Source: Burkholderiales bacterium
Lineage (GTDB): Bacteria; Pseudomonadota; Gammaproteobacteria; Burkholderiales; Burkholderiaceae_C
Reading direction: 5' to 3'
DNA: 50,139 nucleotides
Assembly (NCBI GenBank): GCA_003963005.1
Contig: RXJW01000145.1
Location: 1 to 50,139 of the forward strand
Part shown: positions 24,637-31,703 of the stretch, one piece after another
Numbering within the stretch: position 1 is the first letter of the stretch
Layout: every line of letters begins with the position of its first letter
Notes under the pieces: generated by a model
The model's input: the letters and a program-made list of their open reading frames with translations, nothing else
Told to the model about the DNA's origin: nothing
Database searches by the model: none
Made by a program: the position numbers and the translations under genes

Positions 24637-25280
24637 GTGGGCGTGGCTTCATGCATGCTGATGCCCGGCTGCGCCTGCGCGAATTCCAGCCCGGCGATGC
24701 ATCCGATGTTCTGGCCCTGCACGCCGATCCCCGCGTGCGGGCGCTGCTGCCCGATGAGCAACCCCTGCACGAGCCGCGCTGGGCGGCCAACTTCTTGGCC
24801 TGCCTGCGCGACTTCTACCGGCGCCACGAGGGGCTTGGCATCTGGCGTTGCGCCGTGCCGCTGACCGGTGGCGGTGAACAGTTCACCGGCTGGTTCAGCC
24901 TGATGCCGATGCAGCCGGCCACGGATGCCGCCGCGCTGGGCGTGGGGCCTGGCGATGTCGAACTGGGCAGCCGGCTGCTGCCGGCGCACTGGGGCAGCGG
25001 GTTGAGCCTGCTTGGCGGCGAGGTGTTGCTGCGCCATGCGTTCACGCGGCAGCAGGTGCGTGCCGTGTGGGGCGTGTGCCATCCCGACAACCGCGCGGCG
25101 CGGGCCTGCCTCGATGCCCTCGGCTTCGCCCCCCGGGGGCGTGCCCGCTACGAGGGCCAGCTCTCCGATCACCACGTCCTGGAGGCTGCCGACTGGCCGG
25201 CCATCCAGCCCTTGAGCCATCGCGAACGACTGCGCCGACATCGGCAGGCCGCCGCGCCATCCTCTCCGGTTCCCGCATGA
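24633..25280 (+). CDS. GNAT-family N-acetyltransferase in the T3SS operon
   Basis: A 215-residue protein of RimJ/RimL type. LRLREFQPGDASDVLALHAD opens the fold; acetyl-CoA-contacting segments are suggested by LGSRLLPAHWGSGLSLLGGE and VCHPDNRAARACLDALGF, followed by the usual G-RARYEG strand. It starts with GTG overlapping the FliO-like gene's stop; an ATG at 24651 is an alternative. Its stop overlaps the next gene (ATGA), so it is fully integrated in the operon. It may acetylate a T3SS component or be a substrate or toxin-type effector; nothing in the sequence decides this. Confidence 0.85.
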   Translation: MSGRGFMHADARLRLREFQPGDASDVLALHADPRVRALLPDEQPLHEPRWAANFLACLRDFYRRHEGLGIWRCAVPLTGGGEQFTGWFSLMPMQPATDAAALGVGPGDVELGSRLLPAHWGSGLSLLGGEVLLRHAFTRQQVRAVWGVCHPDNRAARACLDALGFAPRGRARYEGQLSDHHVLEAADWPAIQPLSHRERLRRHRQAAAPSSPVPA

Positions 25281-25963
25281 AAACCATTGCTTCTCCCAAC
25301 CCTTGGCAACAGGCCCTCGGCCAGCGCCTGGCCCAGGCCATGACAACCTCGCGGCTGGCGCACGCCCCGCAAACTGATGCGACAGCGCCTGCCACCACGC
25401 ACTGGCGCCTGTGGCCTCGCGATCTGCCCGGCGAGGGTGTCGCGCCGGCATTGACCGAGATGCTTGGCGTTGCATCCACACCAGCGCTGCTGCAACAGTG
25501 CCTGCAGCACTTCCGCCAGCAGTTCGGCGGCGGCGCGGCGCAGGACGACCTGGGTCTGGCCCTGGCGGCCTATCTGGGCGCATGCCGGCAGGCCTTCGAC
25601 CAGGAACCGCTCACGCCGCAGCGCTGGCAGGCGATCGTGCAATGGCTGCGCGCCTGGGTGCTGGACGAGCTGCCCTGGGACGACGTGCCGCTGGCGCAGC
25701 GCCAGGACGCCTTCGAGCGCATGGCGGTGCTCGCCGTCGCGCTCGGGGAGTGGACGGTGCAGGCCAGCCGACAGGGGCAGGCCATGGTGGCCTCCGCCAC
25801 CTGGATGGCGCGCAGCAGCCTGCGCGGTCAGTTGGGGCTGGACCTGCCCGCGCTGTGCGCGGTTCTGCGCGGGCTGGACAGCACAACTGCGGCCAACCCT
25901 AGCGCGTCCGGCGAAGATTTAGGAGCAGCCGCAGCTAGTCGCCCCGGCGCCAAGCCCGTGTAA
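25277..25963 (+). CDS. Unknown helical protein, T3SS operon (DUF6683-like pattern)
   Basis: A 228-residue, cytosolic, helical protein without a signal peptide. A block of about 100 residues (DLGLALAAYLGACRQAF, then FERMAVLAVALGEWTV, then ARSSLRGQLGLD) lines up by pattern with the secreted protein at 33359-34063 (DVAAGVAAFIAGNYTAF, FEQLAMVGTFMVVY, AKANLETALGL). The pattern reminds me of the DUF6683 family, but I cannot confirm that. The gene is the last of the coupled sctU operon. Its 3' end contains the promoter element for the next gene, and its stop codon overlaps that promoter's TGTAAT hexamer. Confidence 0.7.
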   Translation: MKTIASPNPWQQALGQRLAQAMTTSRLAHAPQTDATAPATTHWRLWPRDLPGEGVAPALTEMLGVASTPALLQQCLQHFRQQFGGGAAQDDLGLALAAYLGACRQAFDQEPLTPQRWQAIVQWLRAWVLDELPWDDVPLAQRQDAFERMAVLAVALGEWTVQASRQGQAMVASATWMARSSLRGQLGLDLPALCAVLRGLDSTTAANPSASGEDLGAAAASRPGAKPV

Positions 25964-25964
25964 T
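25888..25964 (+). promoter_or_regulatory. Composite T3SS-substrate promoter, copy C (degenerate)
   Basis: Three consecutive 16-bp units, TGCGGCCAACCCTAGC (25888-25903), GCGTCCGGCGAAGATT (25904-25919) and TAGGAGCAGCCGCAGC (25920-25935), then exactly 23 bp, then TGTAAT (25959-25964). The geometry is identical to copies at 36.5 and 39.3 kb. The middle unit is poorly conserved. The element is inside the end of the preceding gene and points at the gene starting at 26132, which would have a leader of about 160 nt. Confidence 0.7.
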
Positions 25965-26131
25965 GAGCCCCGTCAACGCCGCAGAGTTTGATTCGAGAAC
26001 CTTCGCGACAAGACACGCAGCGAGCCCGGTGTTTTTCTTCAGTCGCCGCCGGCCTCAGATGCCTCGCAGAGCAATCAATCACTGCGGCGGTCTCCGCCGC
26101 GAAACCTCACCTCAAATTTTTGGAGATTGAC

Positions 26132-26920
26132 ATGGGATCAGCAGTTAGCAGCATTTTCGGCGGTGGCGGCGCGGGCGGCATCCTGGGTGCCGTCGGTGGC
26201 ATCGTGGGTGGCATCTTCGGCGGCCCGATCGGTTCGATGATCGGCCAGGCTGTCGGCAACCTGCTCAACCAGGCCATCGGTCAGGCCTTCAACCAGGCCA
26301 TCGACACCCTGGTGCACGACCACGGCATGCCCAAGTTTCTGGGCGATGAAGTCAAGGCGAAGGCCGGCGAGGCGCTGGGCGGTCTGCTCAACCCCGACGT
26401 CAGCCACGAGGCCACCAATGCCGCACGTGACCAGTTCGGTGCCTCCATCAACGAGTTCCGGCAGAACCTTGCTGCCGACATGACCGACCGCATCCTCGCC
26501 AACCTCGGCAAGAAGGCCGCCAGTGGCGATCAAGCGGGCACGGTCGGCAAGGGCGGCAAGGCGGCTGGCGGCGGCTGGCTCCAGGCCATCGCCGCGGCCA
26601 TGGGCGCCGCGCTGGGCGACAAGGCAGCCGAGATGGTCAGCCTGTCGGAGAAAATGACGGCGCTCAACAACAAGTCCGCCGAGACCAGCAAGACCCTCCA
26701 GGACACCGCCACGGCTGCGGGCGCCGACCCGAAGAGCCAAGTCAAGGCCGCGGCAGCCAAGACCGCCGAGAGCGCTGACCAGAAGAACGCGCGCGACTTC
26801 AACCTGGCCATGACCCAGTTCCAGGCCACGAGCCAGGAGTACAGCATGCTGAACAACGTGTTCTCCACCGCCATCAAGGCGCTGGGCGAATCGCTGTCCT
26901 CGATGGCTCGCAAGCAGTAA
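26132..26920 (+). CDS. Glycine-zipper protein with a needle-like C-terminal domain, likely T3SS substrate
   Basis: A 262-residue protein with no Sec signal. Residues 1-60 are a Gly-rich hydrophobic zipper (GAVGGIVGGIFGGPIGSMIG), as in membrane-inserting proteins. The middle is helical. The C-terminal half contains GGGWLQAIAAAMGAALGDKA and ends KALGESLSSMARKQ, matching the layout and end of the 98-residue needle-like protein (GGSWFEAMADAWGQALDK, ending ALETMARKQ). It may be a translocator/pore component or a needle-associated substrate; both are inference. The start was set by a TGGAGA ribosome site 5 bp before the ATG. It is a single-gene unit: its own composite promoter upstream, a strong terminator downstream. 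No hydrophobic translocator of the usual SctE/SctB type is otherwise visible in the window. Confidence 0.8.
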   Translation: MGSAVSSIFGGGGAGGILGAVGGIVGGIFGGPIGSMIGQAVGNLLNQAIGQAFNQAIDTLVHDHGMPKFLGDEVKAKAGEALGGLLNPDVSHEATNAARDQFGASINEFRQNLAADMTDRILANLGKKAASGDQAGTVGKGGKAAGGGWLQAIAAAMGAALGDKAAEMVSLSEKMTALNNKSAETSKTLQDTATAAGADPKSQVKAAAAKTAESADQKNARDFNLAMTQFQATSQEYSMLNNVFSTAIKALGESLSSMARKQ

Positions 26921-26939
26921 ACCGTTTGTCTTAAGACCA

Positions 26940-26970
26940 GGCGCGGGAGATCCCCGCGCCATTCCTTTTT
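26940..26970 (+). terminator. Rho-independent terminator
   Basis: GGCGCGGG pairs with CCCGCGCC around a 5-base loop, followed by ATTCCTTTTT. It ends the glycine-zipper/needle-like gene and separates it from the next cassette. Confidence 0.9.
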
Positions 26971-27015
26971 CTCGCCGGCCCGCCAAGTGCCGGCATGCAT
27001 TCCCCGGAGTTCGCC

Positions 27016-28062
27016 ATGCGTCTATCCCTGCTGCGCCACTGCATCGTTCGAACCCTGGCCCTCGCGCTGATCGGCTGCGGCGGCGGCGGTGGCGGTTCGA
27101 CGCAGGCCGAGGCCAACCCCGGCAGCAGCACAGTGCCCACGCCAGGCTTCGCCGAGGGCCGCGACTTCGTGCTCTTTTCCAACGATGCGTGGCAGTCGCT
27201 CGGACGCAGCACGATCGACGGCGAGCAGGGCGAGCTGATGTATCGCTCCACGAGCAAGGTACCGATCCAGATGGCCGATGGCGGCAAGCGTTTCGTCTAC
27301 TTCCAGTCGACCCCGGGGCAGGATGACCGCGTGACCTTGTACGACACGCGCTCCCTCCAGGCCCTCGCTGCTCAGACGGTGCCGGCCAACTCGGACATCG
27401 TGGGGCCGGTCTTCGGCGATCCGAACGCCTATCTCGTGCGCACCTTCACCGGCACGACGGACAACGGCACGGCGATCCTGGTCGACATCGGCAAGGGCAC
27501 GGCGCTGCGCGCGATCGCCACCGGTGGGCCCCGGGAGACCATCAAGGCGCTGCCGGACGGGCGGCTGTATCGGGTGAATGACGACTCCGGGCGCATCGCC
27601 ATCGCTAACGCGAGCGGCCAGTGGGTGTCGCTGGGGAGCCTGCAGATACCGGCGGGGCGCAAGATCGGCACGTTCGACATCAGCCATGCCGGTGATCGCA
27701 TTGCCGTCTACTACGCCTTCACCGACAACATCAACGTCGTGCGCGGCGACGTCTGGGTGGCCAATATTGATGGCAGCAACCAGTACCGCCTCACCAACCA
27801 GGGTGAGATGTTCACGCCCCGGTGGTCGCCCGATGACGCGCGGATCGCCTTCCAGGTCAACAACCTCTCCACGCTGGCGGGTGGCGGCAATGGCGGCGCC
27901 GGCGTGAGCGGCAACTGCAGCTACTGGCATGTCCCGGCCACCGCGCAGAACGTCTCTGGTGTGGCGCCCGGCAAGGCGCACGACGTGGCGCGCCAGATCC
28001 TCGTCAATGCGGATGGCGTGAAGGGCAGCCGGGCTTGCCACGTGCTTGCCTGGGTGCGGTGA
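27016..28062 (+). CDS. Putative lipoprotein with a TolB/WD40-like beta-propeller
   Basis: A 348-residue protein. The N-terminus MRLSLLRHCIVRTLALALIG then CGGGGGG is a lipoprotein signal peptide with the acylated Cys near residue 21 and a Gly tether. The body has propeller-type blades with DDG/SPD motifs, best seen in GDVWVANIDGSNQYRLTNQG and FTPRWSPDDARIAFQVNN, typical of TolB-like repeats. The end (NCSYWHVPATAQNVSGVAPG) is shared with the paralogue that follows. The ATG at 27016 has a CCGGAG ribosome site. It opens the 27-34 kb cassette. Role unknown; a surface- or periplasm-facing binding protein is likely. Confidence 0.75.
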   Translation: MRLSLLRHCIVRTLALALIGCGGGGGGSTQAEANPGSSTVPTPGFAEGRDFVLFSNDAWQSLGRSTIDGEQGELMYRSTSKVPIQMADGGKRFVYFQSTPGQDDRVTLYDTRSLQALAAQTVPANSDIVGPVFGDPNAYLVRTFTGTTDNGTAILVDIGKGTALRAIATGGPRETIKALPDGRLYRVNDDSGRIAIANASGQWVSLGSLQIPAGRKIGTFDISHAGDRIAVYYAFTDNINVVRGDVWVANIDGSNQYRLTNQGEMFTPRWSPDDARIAFQVNNLSTLAGGGNGGAGVSGNCSYWHVPATAQNVSGVAPGKAHDVARQILVNADGVKGSRACHVLAWVR

Positions 28063-28084
28063 CCGGGCGTGGCGTGACCCACCC

Positions 28085-29251
28085 ATGGCGATGAGTTCGA
28101 CATCTGGGTGGCCCCGCTCTGCCGCGCAGACGCCCAACCCGGAGCCAGCATCCGCAGAAGGCGCGCGGCTTCAACAAGGCCACGATCGTCCCGCGCCTGA
28201 CCGGCCCTGCGTCACCACCTCCGCTTGCGGCCGAAGGACGGCCAGGGCGCGGCCGGCGCGCTGGGTGTGGGGGTTCGCCAGTCTCGTGGCAGCAGCACTC
28301 GGCGGGCACGCGGCCGCCGAGGCGCAGACGCAGCCGCCCTCGCGCCTGGGCAGCCTGCTGATCACCCTGCCGGACAGCGAGTTCGTACAGCGGCTCGACC
28401 TCGATCAGCCGGATCGTCTCTCCGATCTCCCGGACCGCAACGCAAAGGGCGCGCGCTTCTTCGCCGCCAATCGCTACTACTTCAAGATCCAGGACAGCGG
28501 CTTTAAGCAGGACACCTTGACCGTCTATGCCGCTGACACAGGCCGCGCGGCCTACGTGGCGTCCCGGGTACCGAGGCTGTCGGACGTGGAGCCGTCGCCG
28601 CTGGCCGAGGGCGTGTTCTTCCTCACCTTCCTCGGGATTGCCAGCGACACCGGGGTCTTCGCCGTCGTGGATCTGGCCAACGGCCAACGCGTGCTGGCGA
28701 GCTACAAGGGCGAAGTTGGGCAGTACCTGCACTGGTGGATGCCCGATGGCTCTTTGCGCCGATTGCACGCCCACACGGGCGAACTGTCGGCGTGGTCGGG
28801 GCGACTGCAGGACGCTCGTGAGCCCATCACCTGGCAGGTGCTCGGTGTGCTTTCGCCGCCGCTGCCTGGGCAGCTCTATGCCACGGCGGTGCCGTCGCCG
28901 AGCGGCCAGGAGTTGTTGTTGTCGACGGTGGACCCGCGCTCCCGCCACGAGGACCTTTGGATGGTCGACATGCGTGACGGCACGGTGCAGCGCGTCACGC
29001 GGGATGGCTTCGTGTCTTTCGTCAGATGGTCGCCAGACGGCCGGAGCCTGCTGCTCAGGCGCAGCAACGTGTCGTCCATCAACACGACCTTTCGCGGGCA
29101 ATGCAGCTACTGGATCGTCCCTTCCTCGGGGCGCGAGGTCAGCGGGCTGGTGCCGGGCATCGCCCATGCCCTGGCGCAGCAGGTGTTCTATGGAAACCGC
29201 GGGTCGCCGCAATCACTTCCCTGCGGCAAGGTCGCTGCATGGATGCCGTGA
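28085..29251 (+). CDS. Putative secreted beta-propeller protein, paralogue of the preceding gene
   Basis: About 388 residues. A hydrophobic export segment WVWGFASLVAAALGGHAAAEA lies unusually far in (about 58-80), after a basic, Pro/Ala-rich stretch, so the true start may be nearer to it; ATG codons at 28085 and 28091 are the best visible ones. The propeller shows EDLWMVDMRDGTVQRVTRDG and FVRWSPDGRSLLLRRSN. Its end, QCSYWIVPSSGREVSGLVPG then IAHALAQQVFYG, parallels the upstream lipoprotein (NCSYWHVPATAQNVSGVAPG), so the two arose by duplication. Function unknown. Confidence 0.7.
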   Translation: MAMSSTSGWPRSAAQTPNPEPASAEGARLQQGHDRPAPDRPCVTTSACGRRTARARPARWVWGFASLVAAALGGHAAAEAQTQPPSRLGSLLITLPDSEFVQRLDLDQPDRLSDLPDRNAKGARFFAANRYYFKIQDSGFKQDTLTVYAADTGRAAYVASRVPRLSDVEPSPLAEGVFFLTFLGIASDTGVFAVVDLANGQRVLASYKGEVGQYLHWWMPDGSLRRLHAHTGELSAWSGRLQDAREPITWQVLGVLSPPLPGQLYATAVPSPSGQELLLSTVDPRSRHEDLWMVDMRDGTVQRVTRDGFVSFVRWSPDGRSLLLRRSNVSSINTTFRGQCSYWIVPSSGREVSGLVPGIAHALAQQVFYGNRGSPQSLPCGKVAAWMP

Positions 29252-29407
29252 CGGCTCGCAGCGCCGACTTGCGCGCAACGCGGCATCCAGGTCTTTGGTT
29301 GATGCCAGCCCGGGCGCCCGGAGCGCAGCACTGCCAATCAGGGGATTGCCGGTCGTGCGCCGCCTGACGAGCATGCCGCCCGACGACAACCCGCAGGAGG
29401 ACGGCAC

Positions 29408-29587
29408 GTGCCGCTTGAACAGGACCCGAAGCTCGGCGAGACGCCATCCCAACGACCCGAGGTGGGCGAGATGTGGCGCGATGTGAGCAACGCCGTGAAG
29501 CAATCGTCGCGGCGCGAGCCCTATCCGCTGCCGGCCGCGGGTTGCGCGACCTTGGCCGTGTGGATGGCACCGGGTCGACCGGCGTGA
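29408..29587 (+). CDS. Small 59-residue protein coupled to a membrane protein
   Basis: A short gene missed by length filters. A perfect AGGAGG ribosome site (29393-29398 region) precedes a GTG start at 29408 by about 7 bp. The peptide begins VPLEQDPKLGETPSQRPEVG, is charged, and contains EMWRDVSNAVKQSSRREPYP. The stop TGA at 29585-29587 overlaps the GTG of the next gene, so translation should be coupled. No family recognised. The 29252-29407 stretch before it holds no other feature. Confidence 0.65.
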   Translation: MPLEQDPKLGETPSQRPEVGEMWRDVSNAVKQSSRREPYPLPAAGCATLAVWMAPGRPA

Positions 29588-30006
29588 CGCGGCGGGTCCC
29601 TGGGCATGCCAGCCGCCTGCTGGCCGCTGTGCTGTTGCTCATGTCACTGGGCCTGCCGTGGGGGCAGCAAAGCGCATGGACGACCGGCCCTTCCACGCCC
29701 TTCACGATCCCGTTGTGGAACGGCGTGGGCGGCGGCTACTGCTGCCTCAGCGTCACCACCTTCACGAGCAGCGGCCAGCTGACGTCGCAGACGGTGACCG
29801 GCGCCCAGCATCCCGCGCGCTTCGGCCTGGTGGCGGCCCTCGTGCTGCTGGCGTCATCGCGCCGCCGCGCGGTGCTCGCGGCCATGGCCGTGGTGGCCGG
29901 CGAGTTGCTCATCAGCGGCGGCGCCGGCTTCACGGCGGGCGGTGTGGCGGCCGCGTGGCTGGCTGTGCTGCTGCTCGGCCTCAGCCCAGCGGTGACGGAG
30001 CGCTGA
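29584..30006 (+). CDS. Small membrane protein of unknown function
   Basis: About 140 residues from a GTG that overlaps the preceding stop. At least three hydrophobic segments: LLAAVLLLMSLGLPW near the N-terminus, FGLVAALVLLASS in the middle, and a Gly/Ala-rich C-terminal pair (ELLISGGAGFTAGGVAAAW and LAVLLLGLS). An extracytoplasmic loop with NGVGGGYCCLSVTTFTSSG lies between the first two. A start farther upstream is possible but would overlap the small gene completely. It is coupled to the next gene (stop overlaps its ATG). Confidence 0.65.
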   Translation: MTRRVPGHASRLLAAVLLLMSLGLPWGQQSAWTTGPSTPFTIPLWNGVGGGYCCLSVTTFTSSGQLTSQTVTGAQHPARFGLVAALVLLASSRRRAVLAAMAVVAGELLISGGAGFTAGGVAAAWLAVLLLGLSPAVTER

Positions 30007-31703
30007 TGATGCGGACGCTGGGGCGGCCCCAGGCCGCGGCGTGGGGCGCCCGCACCCGGGGGCGGTGCAGGGCCTGCGTGGTGCGCGTGGCTGCGGCCGG
30101 TCTGCTGGCGAGCGGGGCCGCGGGGGCCGGCGCAGCGCCGGCGTCGCTGGCGGGCGACCCGGCGGCGCTGAAGCAGCTCGTTGATGCCGTCAGCCTGGAC
30201 CTCATGTCCGAGGCCACGCTGGAGGCCTGCGAGGACATCGGTGCGCCCGCGTTCGAGTCGATGCGTGATGCCTGGGCGGCCTGGCGCGAGCAGCATCAGC
30301 TCGCGGCGCTGCGCACGATCGTGATGAGCCTGACGCAGGTCAGCCGCCGGTCGATCTCGTGGGGAGACATCACCGATCCGATGCGCGAACGCGTGCTGAA
30401 CGATCCGGCGCCGGGTGCCGCCTGTGCGGCGCTGGCGCGTGACTGGCAGGCGTCGAGCCTGGACATCGGCGCGATGTTCCCGCTGGCGAAGGCGACCGCG
30501 CAAGCCGTCGTGCGGGAGCAGATCGCGCCGGCACCGACCCTGCCGCCGGTCCTCGCGGCGCGCGTGCAGGCACCGGTGCTGCTGCCCACGCAGATCGAAG
30601 CCCTGGCCGCTCAGCACCAGGGCGGCTGGGAGCGGCTGCCCGACGAGGCGGCCGAGCGACAGCTGGGCTGGGTGGTGCTCAAGGGCCGCGTCAAGCGGTG
30701 GAGCCGCGACCCCGATCGCTACAGCCTCGTCGTGGACCAGGGCGGCCGCGTGTCCCAGGCCCAGGCCTATCTGGGGTTCGACGCCGAGCCCTGGGTCCGG
30801 CGCGAGATCGTCGTGCGCGGGCTCGTGACCTCGCTGGACCGGCGTTCCCTCACGCTGGCGAAGGCCGCACTCGTGGCTGACGCTTCCGGCCTGACGCCTT
30901 CACCGCTGCCTCAGCAAGCGCTGCGGCGCAAGGAGGTGCTGCTGCAGCGCGTGATGCGGGCGCCGGGGGCCGGCCTGCCCGAGAAGGACCTGGCGGCCGT
31001 CGTCATCCACGGCCAGGGGGACTACAGCAATGGCTCCAGCTGGCGGGAGAACGTGCGCTTCCTGCTGAAGGACGGCAGCTTCTACGCCCGCACCGAGATG
31101 CCGCCCGATCAACTCGACGTGATCGCGTCGCGCCGGCTCGAGCCCCAGGCCTGGGGCCGCTGGCGCAGCGAGGGCAAAGGCTATGCCATGCAGGCCCAGG
31201 ACACGGAGGGCCGGCCTGAGGGTGACTGGCAGGCGCAACCGCACCACGCCGTCCAGCCCTGGCCGGCGAACACGCGCCTGGAGGGCCATTTCAGCCGCAG
31301 CAGCTTCTACGGCAACCCGGCGCTCGGTGGCGTGTCGTCCACGCGGGCCATCCAGTTCACGAAGGAGGGCCGGTTCGAATGCAGCGCCCACTCCCTGGGC
31401 ACGTCGGGCGGCATGGCGGCGATGAATGGCGCGGTCATCGCGGCCTCGTCGCGTGCCGATGGGCGCGGCAGCAGCAGCGTCGCAGGCGGCACGGTCAGCG
31501 GCGCGGGCGGCACGGCGGGGGCGAGCAGCCGCACGACCCGCGATGATGGCGCCAGCCGGCGCGGCCGCTACCAGCTCGGTGGCTATGTGCTGACGCTGGA
31601 CTACGACGACGGGCATCAGGAGCGCCTGCTGAGCTTCCCGGTGTACGGCGATGCCAAGACGGTCTTTGTCGGCAGCGGCAGCCTGGTGCGGAGCGACCGA
31701 TGA
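30006..31703 (+). CDS. Secreted protein of unknown function, first of a tandem pair
   Basis: A 565-residue protein with an export signal (VVRVAAAGLLASGAAGAGAA). Segments shared with the next protein are EVLLQRVMRAPGAGLPEKDL, EMPPDQLDVIASRRLEPQAW and a C-terminal RGRYQLGGYVLTLDYDDGHQ then ERLLSFPV. A Gly/Ser-rich stretch (GGTVSGAGGTAGASS) precedes the end, and an OB- or SH3-like region with GWVVLKGRVKRWSRDPDRYS lies in the middle. No catalytic motif is evident. It begins at an ATG overlapping the upstream stop and overlaps its paralogue by 4 bp. Confidence 0.7.
   Translation: MMRTLGRPQAAAWGARTRGRCRACVVRVAAAGLLASGAAGAGAAPASLAGDPAALKQLVDAVSLDLMSEATLEACEDIGAPAFESMRDAWAAWREQHQLAALRTIVMSLTQVSRRSISWGDITDPMRERVLNDPAPGAACAALARDWQASSLDIGAMFPLAKATAQAVVREQIAPAPTLPPVLAARVQAPVLLPTQIEALAAQHQGGWERLPDEAAERQLGWVVLKGRVKRWSRDPDRYSLVVDQGGRVSQAQAYLGFDAEPWVRREIVVRGLVTSLDRRSLTLAKAALVADASGLTPSPLPQQALRRKEVLLQRVMRAPGAGLPEKDLAAVVIHGQGDYSNGSSWRENVRFLLKDGSFYARTEMPPDQLDVIASRRLEPQAWGRWRSEGKGYAMQAQDTEGRPEGDWQAQPHHAVQPWPANTRLEGHFSRSSFYGNPALGGVSSTRAIQFTKEGRFECSAHSLGTSGGMAAMNGAVIAASSRADGRGSSSVAGGTVSGAGGTAGASSRTTRDDGASRRGRYQLGGYVLTLDYDDGHQERLLSFPVYGDAKTVFVGSGSLVRSDR

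Noticed and set aside
29371..29484. Alternative small frame beginning MPPDDNPQEDG overlapping the 59-residue gene
   Set aside because: No ribosome site, and it conflicts with the well-supported frame that starts at 29408.
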